Shown here one piece after another: positions 27,718-35,417 of a DNA stretch of 64,000 bases. The first letter of the stretch is position 1. Each line of letters opens with the position of its first letter. The DNA comes from Caldichromatium japonicum (lineage in GTDB: Bacteria; Pseudomonadota; Gammaproteobacteria; Chromatiales; Chromatiaceae). The notes under the pieces were generated by a model. It did no database searches and had not been told where the DNA came from. It saw only the letters and a program-made list of their open reading frames with translations. Location of the stretch: assembly GCF_011290485.1 (NCBI RefSeq), contig NZ_CP048029.1, forward strand, positions 1,178,001-1,242,000, read 5' to 3'. A program made the translations under genes and the position numbers.

Positions 27718-29325
27718 ATGGCGACCGGACGTCTCTACGGCCTGGGGGTCGGCCCAGGCGACCCCGAATTGATCACGCTCAAGGCACTGCGCTATCTCCA
27801 GAGCGCCCAGGTGGTGGCCTATTATGCCGCACCGCAGCGCCCCGGCCATGCGCTGACCACCGTCTTACCTTATCTCAAGCCGGAGCAGATCCGCCTGCCC
27901 TTGATCTATCCGGTCACCGGGCCTAAGCCTCAGCCGCCTTATGACTATGAGGGCGAGATGCGCGCCTTTTATGACCGGTCGGCGGCGCGTTTGGCCGAAT
28001 ATCTGGATGCAGGGCAGGATGTCGCTGTGCTCTGTGAGGGCGATCCATTTTTTTATGGGTCGTTCATGTATCTCCACGACCGACTAGCCGGGCGTTATCC
28101 GACGGTGGTGGTGCCCGGGGTCTGCTCGATCCTCGCTGCTGCTGCTGCTGCCGGTACCCCCCTGGTTTATCGCGATCAGCAGTTTCAGGTCTTCGCCGCC
28201 ACCCTGCCGGAAGAGACATTGATCGCCCGCCTCCAAGGGGTCGAGGCAGCGGCGATCATGAAGCTCGGCAGCCATTTCGCCAAGGTCAAACGGGTCTTGG
28301 AGCGGCTTGGGCTCGACGGGCGGGCGCGTTATATTGAGCGCGCGAGCATGTCGGATGAGCAGGTCTGTCGGCTTGATGAGGTCAGGCCGGAGGCGGTGCC
28401 CTATTTCTCGCTGATCCTGATCCCGGGTAAGCCTTGGCAAGGTGTATGCCTCGGAGATGAAACAATGGATGGATGTAGGGTCGACAACTCAGTTGCCTGC
28501 CAAACCGCCGAGTACGCAATGCATACTCCAGCGGATGTTGCCTCCCAGAGGCCGGCGCTCCAGACTGGGCGCCTGGCGGTGTTGGGTCTGGGCCCGGGTG
28601 CTCCCGAGCTCATGGCCCCGGCGGTGCGCGAGGAGATCGAGCAGGCGCAAGACATCATCGGCTATGGGCCCTATCTCGAGCTCGCCGGTCCCTTCCGCTC
28701 CGATCAACGCGTGCTCGGCTCGGATAACCGCGAGGAGCTGGCCCGCGCCCGTCTGGCCCTGAAGCTTGCCGCGCAAGGGCGACAGGTGGCGGTGGTCTCC
28801 TCCGGCGATGCCGGGGTCTTCGGGATGGCGGCGGCAGTGTTCGAGGTCTTGGATGAGGCGCCAGATCCTGTCTGGCACCAGGTGGAGCTGAGGGTGCTTC
28901 CTGGGATCTCGGCCGCCCAGGCGGTGGCCGCGCGCGCCGGTGCGCCGCTCGGCCATGACTTCTGCGTCCTGTCGCTGTCGGACAACCTCAAGCCCTGGCC
29001 GGTCATCGCCCGCCGGCTCGAATATGCTGCCCTTGCCGATCTGACGATCGCGCTCTATAACCCCAGGTCCAAGGCGAGGCCCCATCAGTTCGCCGAGGCG
29101 CTCAAGATCCTGTGCGCCCATCGCCACCCCTACACACCGGTCGTCATCGGGCGCGATGTGGGCCGCCGCCATGAGTCGCTCTTGGTGACCGCACTCGCCG
29201 CGCTCGATCCCGAGGCGGTCGATATGCGCACCCTGGTGATCATCGGCTCATCGCATACCCGCCTCATCTCCCGCCCAGACGCCACTCCATGGGTCTATAC
29301 GCCGAGGTGGTATGGGGGTTCGTAG
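27718..29325 (+). CDS. cobIJ: Fused precorrin-2 C20-methyltransferase / precorrin-3B C17-methyltransferase
   Basis: Two SAM-dependent tetrapyrrole methylases in one chain. CobI (residues 1 to about 238) shows GLGVGPGDPELITLKALR and CEGDPFFYGSF. CobJ (from about 285) shows LGLGPGAPELMAPAVREEI, SSGDAGVFGMA and LPGISAAQAVAARAGAPLGHDFC. CobI makes precorrin-3A; CobJ methylates C17 with ring contraction after the precorrin-3B step. The linker of about 45 residues is unlike either domain and contains a REP-like palindrome (28510-28529). The stop codon TAG is the start of another palindrome. The fusion would bracket the precorrin-3B synthase reaction supplied by the tcuA/tcuB pair. Confidence 0.92.
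   Translation: MATGRLYGLGVGPGDPELITLKALRYLQSAQVVAYYAAPQRPGHALTTVLPYLKPEQIRLPLIYPVTGPKPQPPYDYEGEMRAFYDRSAARLAEYLDAGQDVAVLCEGDPFFYGSFMYLHDRLAGRYPTVVVPGVCSILAAAAAAGTPLVYRDQQFQVFAATLPEETLIARLQGVEAAAIMKLGSHFAKVKRVLERLGLDGRARYIERASMSDEQVCRLDEVRPEAVPYFSLILIPGKPWQGVCLGDETMDGCRVDNSVACQTAEYAMHTPADVASQRPALQTGRLAVLGLGPGAPELMAPAVREEIEQAQDIIGYGPYLELAGPFRSDQRVLGSDNREELARARLALKLAAQGRQVAVVSSGDAGVFGMAAAVFEVLDEAPDPVWHQVELRVLPGISAAQAVAARAGAPLGHDFCVLSLSDNLKPWPVIARRLEYAALADLTIALYNPRSKARPHQFAEALKILCAHRHPYTPVVIGRDVGRRHESLLVTALAALDPEAVDMRTLVIIGSSHTRLISRPDATPWVYTPRWYGGS
28510..28529. repeat. REP-like palindrome inside the CobI-CobJ linker coding sequence
   Basis: GAGTACGCAATGCATACTCC, a near-perfect palindrome of the same type as the intergenic ones (compare GGGTATGCATTGCATACCC at 29325). 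It is translated in frame as part of the linker. Confidence 0.65.
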
Positions 29326-29347
29326 GGTATGCATTGCATACCCTACG
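29321..29347. repeat. Perfect 27-base REP-like palindrome at the cobIJ stop
   Basis: The arms CGTAGGGTATGCA and TGCATACCCTACG (13 bp) flank one T. The TAG stop of cobIJ is within the left arm. It could fold as a hairpin at the mRNA end, between the convergent cobIJ and cobK genes. Confidence 0.8.
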
Positions 29348-29381
29348 GCTGGTAATACCTTGTGCTGGCCCGTTGTCCGTG

Positions 29382-29400
29382 GGGTGCGTGATGCGCACCC
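29382..29400. repeat. REP-like palindrome at the cobK stop
   Basis: GGGTGCG and CGCACCC (7 bp) enclose a five-base loop. On the minus strand it begins with the TAG stop of cobK (TAGGGTGCG). Together with the 29321 repeat it makes a pair between two convergent genes. Confidence 0.7.
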
Positions 29401-30155
29401 TACATCTTTGAAACCCTGCTCAACCAGTCCAAGACCGCCTCGACCGTTGCGACTGATTGGACCTCAGGCGAGCGCGGGGGGCGTTTACGCATCACCACGG
29501 GGATAGCGCGCTCGCGGGCGGCGATGAGCTTGGCTGCGGTCGCCTCGCTGCCGCTGTTTTTGCAGACGATGGCCTCGATCCGGTAGCGATCGAGCATGGC
29601 CCGCTCAGCAGCAAGGTCGAACGGCCCGCGTGCATAGAGCCACTCGGCCCGGCAGAAGGGGGGCAAGGGATCGGGCGGGCTCACCAACCGGATCAAGAAC
29701 CACCGATCATCGAGACCAGCAAAATGTTGGAGCTCTTGGCGCCCGATCGCCAAAAAGATCCGCTTGGCGTTGAGCCTCTGCAAGCGCTCGACTGCCTCTG
29801 ACCAACTTGCGACCTCTTCCCAACGGTCGCCGGATGCGGGCGTCCAAGGCGGGCGCTCGAGGCGTAGCAAGGGCACGTCGCAGAGCGTGCAGGCCTCCCA
29901 GGCATGCCAGCCCATCTGGGCGGCGAAGGGGTGGGTGGCATCGATCACACAGCGGATCGCCTGGATGCGCAGAAACTCAGCCAGCCCTTCGACCCCGCCG
30001 AAACCGCCGATGCGCACCTCCCCTGCAGGCAGGCGAGGGCTTTCGGTACGCCCGGCAAGGGAGCTGATGACCCGCAGTTGCCCCGCAGCGACCAGGCGGT
30101 CGGCAAGCTCATAGGCCTCAGTGGTCCCGCCGAGGATCAGGATGGGATAAGACAT
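29400..30155 (-). CDS. cobK: Precorrin-6A reductase
   Basis: Reduces precorrin-6A to 6Y (dihydro form) with NADPH. The N-terminus ILILGGTTEAYELADRL is the glycine-rich family motif. CVIDATHPFAAQM is the second conserved block, and CKNSGSEATAAKLIAARE near the C-terminus is typical. At 251 residues it is full length with the ATG at 30155. It is convergent with cobIJ, with paired palindromes between them. Confidence 0.93.
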   Translation of the reverse strand: MSYPILILGGTTEAYELADRLVAAGQLRVISSLAGRTESPRLPAGEVRIGGFGGVEGLAEFLRIQAIRCVIDATHPFAAQMGWHAWEACTLCDVPLLRLERPPWTPASGDRWEEVASWSEAVERLQRLNAKRIFLAIGRQELQHFAGLDDRWFLIRLVSPPDPLPPFCRAEWLYARGPFDLAAERAMLDRYRIEAIVCKNSGSEATAAKLIAARERAIPVVMRKRPPRSPEVQSVATVEAVLDWLSRVSKM

Positions 30156-30232
30156 GGCCCACTCGGTAGGGCGCGAACTGCGCAACTCAAATTCACAGGC
30201 TGTAAGACACAGATAGAAGCCGGTCTAGGCCT

Positions 30233-30249
30233 GGCACCCCCTGGGTGCC
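30233..30249. other. Hairpin GGCACCC-CCT-GGGTGCC
   Basis: A perfect 7-bp stem with a three-base loop lies upstream of cobK and downstream of the cytochrome b561 gene. No T run follows on either strand, so it is not a classical terminator. Confidence 0.45.
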
Positions 30250-30320
30250 CGGGCTGCTGAATGGACCCCTGATCGTCATCGCGGCGCAAGCTCAAACGGA
30301 ATCAGGTCATCGTCAACTGG

Positions 30321-30340
30321 ACACCGGCTTTCGCCGGTGT
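30321..30340. other. Hairpin downstream of the cytochrome b561 gene
   Basis: ACACCGGC and GCCGGTGT form a perfect 8-bp stem with loop TTTC, about 30 bases beyond the stop of the cytochrome gene. It lacks a T run; an mRNA 3'-end structure is likely. Confidence 0.5.
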
Positions 30341-30368
30341 GCCGAATCGATCAAAGGTTCCCTGGGGG

Positions 30369-30920
30369 CTATGGCAGACTGATACGGGTCATGATCCCGT
30401 CTTTGAGAAGCCAATGCTTGATCCCTGCAGCCATGTGCACCAGGACCGCAAGCCCCAAGATCAGGGCGCCGAGCCCATGCAGATCGAATAGCTCCTCGCC
30501 CAGTTCCTCGTTTTCAGCAAGTAGCCCAGGCAGGGTCAGGCCGAAGAACTGGACGGGATAACCCTCTGCCGAGGTCGCCAGCCCCCCGATGATGGGGACC
30601 GCAAGCGAGAGCAGATAGAGGCCGAGGATCAGGGCACCGCTCACCAGGCGCTCAGGCAGTCTCAGAGGCGGGTCGTAGGGCGGTGCGGGATGGCGCCAGC
30701 GCAGCCACAGGCGCAGAAAGGTCAAGAGCAAGATCAGGATGCCAAAGCTCTTGTGATACATGTAGAGGTCGCCGGCGATCTGCTCGCCGACTAGCTTGAC
30801 CAATCCCTCATAGCCGAGGGCCCAGAAGGTCAATCCACCGGCGAGCAGCCCGAAGATCAGGATCGCCAGCAGCCAGTGGAGCAGGCGTTGGGCGAATGTA
30901 TAACGGTTGACGGCAGTCAT
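30369..30920 (-). CDS. Cytochrome b561 family protein
   Basis: A 183-residue, four-helix membrane protein of the bacterial b561 (YodB/CybB) type. Candidate heme-ligating histidines are in QRLLHWLLA (helix 1), MYHKSFGIL (helix 2), FDLHGLGALIL (helix 3-4) and LVHMAAGIKHW. It would pass electrons between quinol and periplasmic acceptors. It is monocistronic. It lies next to the tcuBA pair but in the other IS607-bounded block. An electron-transfer role in the CobZ-like system is possible but unproven. Confidence 0.85.
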   Translation of the reverse strand: MTAVNRYTFAQRLLHWLLAILIFGLLAGGLTFWALGYEGLVKLVGEQIAGDLYMYHKSFGILILLLTFLRLWLRWRHPAPPYDPPLRLPERLVSGALILGLYLLSLAVPIIGGLATSAEGYPVQFFGLTLPGLLAENEELGEELFDLHGLGALILGLAVLVHMAAGIKHWLLKDGIMTRISLP

Positions 30921-31081
30921 GGTCTCTCTCCTCGCGTTGGCTGGGGCTCAAGGCGAGTCATAGGGTGGGAACGGCTAGACGGGCCCACCATGCCCAGGCA
31001 GCAGGCCCATTTTAGCCAGTTAAAAGCCGGGGCTCCAGCAGACCGCCCCGGGCGCAGTGTGCACCTGGTAACACCGAATCA

Positions 31082-31820
31082 CTGCTCTCAAGAAAGTGCG
31101 CAAACAGGCGCACTGTGCTCTTCCTGCCCCGAATGCGGAGCGCATTCGTCTCTGACAGGCGTGACTTTCCCGACTACAGCAGAGACCCTCTCTGTCACAG
31201 CGCCGCCGTTACCGGACGGACTCGCCATTGGAAAGCCTGGCCGCCGCCTCAACGCCCAGGTCAACACCAGTCGTTTCATGCGCCTGAGATAGAACGCAGC
31301 ATCGACCACTTCAACCTGAACGGCGACGAACCAGCGTCCGCAGTACGCGAAACGGTCGCACCAAGAATCTTGCCATCGAAGCACAACGCCTCGATCATGG
31401 CGACCTCACCGCTCTTGGGCAGGCAAATGGTCTTGTCCGAGACGCGGAACTTGTCGTTAGCAACATAGAAGCTATCGTGGCACCGGCCTTTCTTCTTGAA
31501 CTGAAGCGCGTGAGCCTTCTTTCCGGCCTTGATATCGGCAAAGAATCGATCCCAGGCCTTGGCAAGATCGGCAAACGGTTGGGCATGGGCATCAATCCGC
31601 GTTGGCTCTGATACCTTACTGCGCAAGCCAATCAACTCGCGGATTTGTGCCTTGCGACTGTTCGCGCCACCAGGATCAAACCCCCTTCGCGCTCCCAGCG
31701 TTGCAAGGTCTTGACCAAGACGCCAAGCCGCTTCGCCGCCTTGCCTGTGCCCATCATCGCGCTTTCTATGTGGAAAATTATCCACTATCACGCACAGCTT
31801 GTAATACTAGGGTTGGCTTC
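31082..31820 (-). mobile_element. IS607-type element, internally deleted copy C
   Basis: Both ends are present. It keeps the longest tnpA start: a helix-turn-helix reading GKAAKRLGVLVKTLQRWEREG, typical of the MerR-like N-terminus of IS607 serine recombinases, before a stop. tnpB begins but is frameshifted at TADAGSS. The whole RuvC/zinc-finger core is missing, with the frame jumping from RRRPGFPMAS to PSGNGG. The junction lies at the repeat TGGCGAGTC, which in copy A occurs at both borders of the missing part. No functional protein remains. Confidence 0.82.
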
Positions 31821-31913
31821 TGCCCGCCATCCCAACGCTCGCCATTCCGGCGCAAACCGGGGCAGAATCTAGAAACATCTGTGGGCTGGGCAGATCTTGT
31901 GGCAGCGAACGGA

Positions 31914-33005
31914 TCAGTCTCCACGGGTCTCGTGCTCGGTCAGCGATTCCTGCAACAAGGCCAGAGCCCGATACCCGGCATGGAGAAATTTGCTATAGGG
32001 CAGGAGGGCAAACAGCGCCCAAACCGAGCTGAGATGGATCGCCAATAGCCCCGGCATCCAGGCGCTTGCCCGCCCGAGGAGGAGCGCCAAGCCGCTGGCT
32101 GCGACGATCAGAAGCAGGGCAGCGAAGGCGAGGTCCAGGTGCGATGCGCGGGGCGCCCTGGGTTCGGGGTCACCGGTCAGCCCCAGCCAGCTGAAACCTA
32201 AGGTCGCCGCACAGACCAATACCCCGCCCGCGGTTCCGAAGAACACCGGCAGGCTCAAGACCGGATAGGGTGCGCTCAGGCCTAAGGCATGGTGATACAA
32301 GGCGGCGGTCAGGGTGGCAGCCAGACAGAACGCAAGCCCGGCGAACAGGGCCTGATGCAACCTGCGCCTGGCCTGAGAAAACCCGGCATCCCGATCGTTG
32401 CAACCGACCCCGCCGCCGCTGAGATGACTGAGGCTTAGGATGGCAGGTAGGGTCCGCCACCAGGCACGCATCAGACCCCGGGCCTGTGGCGGACGGATCG
32501 AGCGCCAATGGCGTCCCCATTGGATCGCCAGGGCCAACCCAGACCAAGCCAATGGGAGGGCGCCGATCAAGGACATCAGGCCCCAGGGCAGCACGCGATA
32601 AAAGCCTGTCTGCATCGGTGCGCCCAGGTCAAAGGCGGTGCCGACGAGGATGGCCAGCAGGACCAACAGCCAGCCGCTGGTCAAGGCCAACAAGAGCGCA
32701 GCGAACGGATAGTCCAAAAGCCAGCGGCCGGCGGGCGGCCAGACCCGGTCGAGATAGACCTGATGGCGTAGCTCGGCCAGGGCGCGCGGGAGATTGACCG
32801 CAAAGACATGCGGCGGGGCATATTGACAGGCGTAGAAGCAATTGCGGCACCCGTGACACAGATGGGCGAGATGAGCGAGCGTCGCAGCGGTCGGCGGGTG
32901 ATGCACGTTGACCTCGAAGACCGGGCAGAAACCGTTGCAATAGTTACAGATGGCGCAGATGCGAAGCATCCGCTGCGCCTCGCTAAAGGGCTTAGCAACG
33001 GACAT
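31914..33005 (-). CDS. TcuB-like iron-sulfur/heme membrane protein (CobZ C-terminal counterpart)
   Basis: The N-terminal 75 residues hold two ferredoxin-like cysteine sets, CAICNYCNGFC and CHGCRNCFYAC, each with a more distant partner. The remaining 280 residues form about six membrane helices with histidines suited to heme b (for example LYHHALGL and LAIHLSSVWAL). This is the TcuB architecture (tricarballylate utilisation). In Rhodobacter capsulatus, CobZ is a fusion of a TcuA-like flavoprotein and a TcuB-like part and makes precorrin-3B. The cob genes beside it make that role more likely here than citrate or tricarballylate use. It overlaps the tcuA-like gene by 14 bases. Confidence 0.82.
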   Translation of the reverse strand: MSVAKPFSEAQRMLRICAICNYCNGFCPVFEVNVHHPPTAATLAHLAHLCHGCRNCFYACQYAPPHVFAVNLPRALAELRHQVYLDRVWPPAGRWLLDYPFAALLLALTSGWLLVLLAILVGTAFDLGAPMQTGFYRVLPWGLMSLIGALPLAWSGLALAIQWGRHWRSIRPPQARGLMRAWWRTLPAILSLSHLSGGGVGCNDRDAGFSQARRRLHQALFAGLAFCLAATLTAALYHHALGLSAPYPVLSLPVFFGTAGGVLVCAATLGFSWLGLTGDPEPRAPRASHLDLAFAALLLIVAASGLALLLGRASAWMPGLLAIHLSSVWALFALLPYSKFLHAGYRALALLQESLTEHETRGD

Positions 33006-34377
33006 AGCGCGCCGCCTCAGACCCGGCGATTCGCCCGAAGACCAGACCGATGGTCAAGGCCAGGCCCGAGAGATAGCCCTGGGGGATGAGATTCGGGGCC
33101 ATGATCATCCCCGCAGCGAAAAGATTCTCGACGACCCCGCCGTTTGCCAGGCGCACCCGGGTATCTGGGCCCACGGCCAGGCCCTGAGCGGTGAAGGTGA
33201 TCCCTGGGCGCAGCGGATAGGCATGAAACGGCGGCTCAACCAAGGGGTAGGCGCGGCGGGTCTTGGGGGGCAAAAGCCCCAGCGCCTGCCAGTCATCCCC
33301 CGGGGCGCGTGGCGGACGGATGGCAGCATGATAGGCATCGAGGGTCAGCCTCAGCGCCTCGGGATCGATGCCGAGTTGTATCGCCAGTTCGCCTAGGGTC
33401 GCGGCGCTGATGGGGGGATAGAGCGCCGGCGGGGCGGCGCGCAGCCCCCGCGCATCCAGGAGCAGATAACCGATCTGCCTCGGCCAATCGGCTAGCCGCC
33501 TTCCCCAGAGGGCATAGCGGGTCGAGGCGGTATCGCCTCCTTCGTCTTCACGCCGCCGGCCCTCTTGATCGACTACGATCCCCTCAGGGATGCCGCGGAT
33601 GCGGGTGACGATCCCCCCGTCGTCTGCAGGCGAGCGGCCATCGACCGCGACCAGATAGGCCCCGCGGGGATCGCCGACCGCCTGTGCCCCCTGCTCCAAG
33701 AGCGCCGCCAAGAACTCACCGGTGACCCATGGGCTGCCGCGATTGATGAACCCATCGGCTGCCTCCCCCCAATGTCGAGCCAACCAAGCGCGATTGGCCT
33801 GAGCCCCGCCGCAACAGGCGATGACCGCGCGCGGTCGCAGCTGCTTGTACTCAGCCTTGCGGCAGCAGACCTCGAGCAGGCGCCCGCCGGTGAGCAGGGG
33901 GTCGGTGACCTCGGTCTCATAACGGATCTCGATCCCCAGATGCTTGGCATGGGCATAGAGCCGCTGGACCAGGGTCTTTCCGCCACCCAACAAAAAGACT
34001 GTGCGTTGCGACTCGGGCAGGCGATGCCCAGCGATCGGCTGCAAAGGGACGCCTGCGCCTTGCAGCCAATCGGCGATGGCCAACGAGCCCTCGACCAAGC
34101 GCTGCCCCAGAAGCGGATCGGCAGTGTTTTGGGTGGCGCGCTGAAGCTCGGACCAAAAGGTCGCGGGCGGATAGGCGCCGGGCGAAAAGGGGGTAGGGGC
34201 GAGATGCGCCAAACGCAGGTTGCGGGCATGGCGGGTATTGCCGCCGCGCAGATGGCAGGGGGCGCGCTCTGCAAGCAGCACCGAGCAGCCGATGCGCCTG
34301 GCCTCGATCGCCGCAGCCAGCGCCGCCGCCCCGCCGCCGATGACCAAAACATCGATGTCGGTGCATTGTCTGCGCAT
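32992..34377 (-). CDS. TcuA-like FAD-dependent dehydrogenase (CobZ N-terminal counterpart)
   Basis: A flavoprotein of the succinate dehydrogenase/fumarate reductase superfamily with the FAD motif VLVIGGGAAALAAAIEA at residues about 10-26 and a C-terminal FAD stretch (NLFAAGMIMAPNLIPQGYLSGLAL). The active-site region carries histidine and arginine residues as in TcuA. At 461 residues it is full length for TcuA and for the flavoprotein half of CobZ. No tricarballylate transporter (TcuC) or regulator is nearby. Predicted role: oxidation of precorrin-3A to 3B together with the downstream membrane partner. The substrate is inferred from context only. Confidence 0.82.
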   Translation of the reverse strand: MRRQCTDIDVLVIGGGAAALAAAIEARRIGCSVLLAERAPCHLRGGNTRHARNLRLAHLAPTPFSPGAYPPATFWSELQRATQNTADPLLGQRLVEGSLAIADWLQGAGVPLQPIAGHRLPESQRTVFLLGGGKTLVQRLYAHAKHLGIEIRYETEVTDPLLTGGRLLEVCCRKAEYKQLRPRAVIACCGGAQANRAWLARHWGEAADGFINRGSPWVTGEFLAALLEQGAQAVGDPRGAYLVAVDGRSPADDGGIVTRIRGIPEGIVVDQEGRRREDEGGDTASTRYALWGRRLADWPRQIGYLLLDARGLRAAPPALYPPISAATLGELAIQLGIDPEALRLTLDAYHAAIRPPRAPGDDWQALGLLPPKTRRAYPLVEPPFHAYPLRPGITFTAQGLAVGPDTRVRLANGGVVENLFAAGMIMAPNLIPQGYLSGLALTIGLVFGRIAGSEAARYVRC

Positions 34378-34773
34378 TGGGATCAGGGGTCCATGTCATT
34401 CCAGCGCCATCCGTAATCCAGTCAATTCAATCGACCGGACACCAGCGCGTCCGAATAGGTTCAGCAGTGTGACGGCAGCATCCCCTTTCAAGATATACCA
34501 GCGGCAAAGGGCTTAATCTCAGATGTTTATTGAAAGTTCCCAGCATGCCATCATCCCTTGCCTGTCGCAGCATAGCGATCATGCAGGCATTGATTCGGGT
34601 GACTGTCTGGATTGCTAATGGGTCGTTTGTAATCTTGGCGGTCTATTTGGATGGGTTTGGAGATATTGACCAATCCTTTCAAGACAGGGCTTCATCAAAC
34701 CTTTGCCCAATACTGGAATCTGCTGGTTGATCTGATAGCCGCAGAGACGATTGCGCATCTCGCGCGTTATATC
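34378..34773. other. Gap between tcuA-like gene and IS607 copy D
   Basis: No gene is recognised. The part next to the IS (34615-34773, minus strand) holds an open frame of about 53 codons without a clear start (REMRNRLCGYQINQQIPVL), possibly the end of a gene cut by the IS. The rest contains the upstream region of the tcuA-like gene and is AT-richer than its surroundings. Confidence 0.4.
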
Positions 34774-35387
34774 CTGCTCTCAAGACAGTGCGCAAACAGG
34801 CGCACTGTGCTCTTCCTGCCCCGAATGCGGAGCGCATTTGTCTCTGACAGGCGTGACTTTCCCGACTACGGCAGAGACCCTCTCTGCTGTAGCTCCGCCG
34901 TTACCGGACGGACTCGCCACGGGTAGGGCAGTTGCGGTTGCCAGCCGTTTGAGATTGAGCGCGGCATTGATGTCCCGATCATGGCGCGTGCCGCATTGAG
35001 GACACGTCCATTCCCGATCCTTCAACGCCAACATCTCATTCTCCCAACCACAGACCGAACACAGGCGGCTGCTCGGATCCCAGCGATCAGCTAAAACCAA
35101 CCAGACGCCGTAGCATTTCCCCTTGTATTCCATCTGCAAGCAGAACATGCCAAAGCCCAGGTCGCTGATGGCGCGGGCAAGCCGTTCGTTCGCCAGCATG
35201 CCCTTGACGTTCAAATCCTCAATCACCACCCCTTGGTTTTCGCGGCAGAGCCGGGTCGTGAGCTTATGTGTGAAGTCCGCTCGGACATTGGCAATGCGTG
35301 CGTGCAGCCTTGCCTGTGCTCATTATCGTGCTTTCTATGTGGAAAATTATCCACTATCACGCACAGTTTGTAATGCTAGGATTGGCT
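34774..35387 (-). mobile_element. IS607-type element, internally deleted copy D
   Basis: Both ends are kept. The left end jumps after GGCAAGG directly into the middle of tnpB. In copy A this heptamer stands at both borders of the lost segment (18121 and 18541 regions), so the deletion is a short-repeat event. The C-terminal tnpB frame (34780-35229) is intact, with RuvC-II (VIEDLNVKGM), the zinc finger and RuvC-III, but there is no RuvC-I. The right-end hairpins are perfect in this copy. It has the same orientation as copy C, with tcuBA between them. Confidence 0.82.
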
Positions 35388-35417
35388 CCGCGATATTTTT
35401 CAGTCATCGTTGATTTA

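Noticed and set aside
25665..29400. CRISPR-like array in the cob region
   Set aside because: The repeats are palindromes at irregular distances between genes, with no regular spacers and no cas genes.
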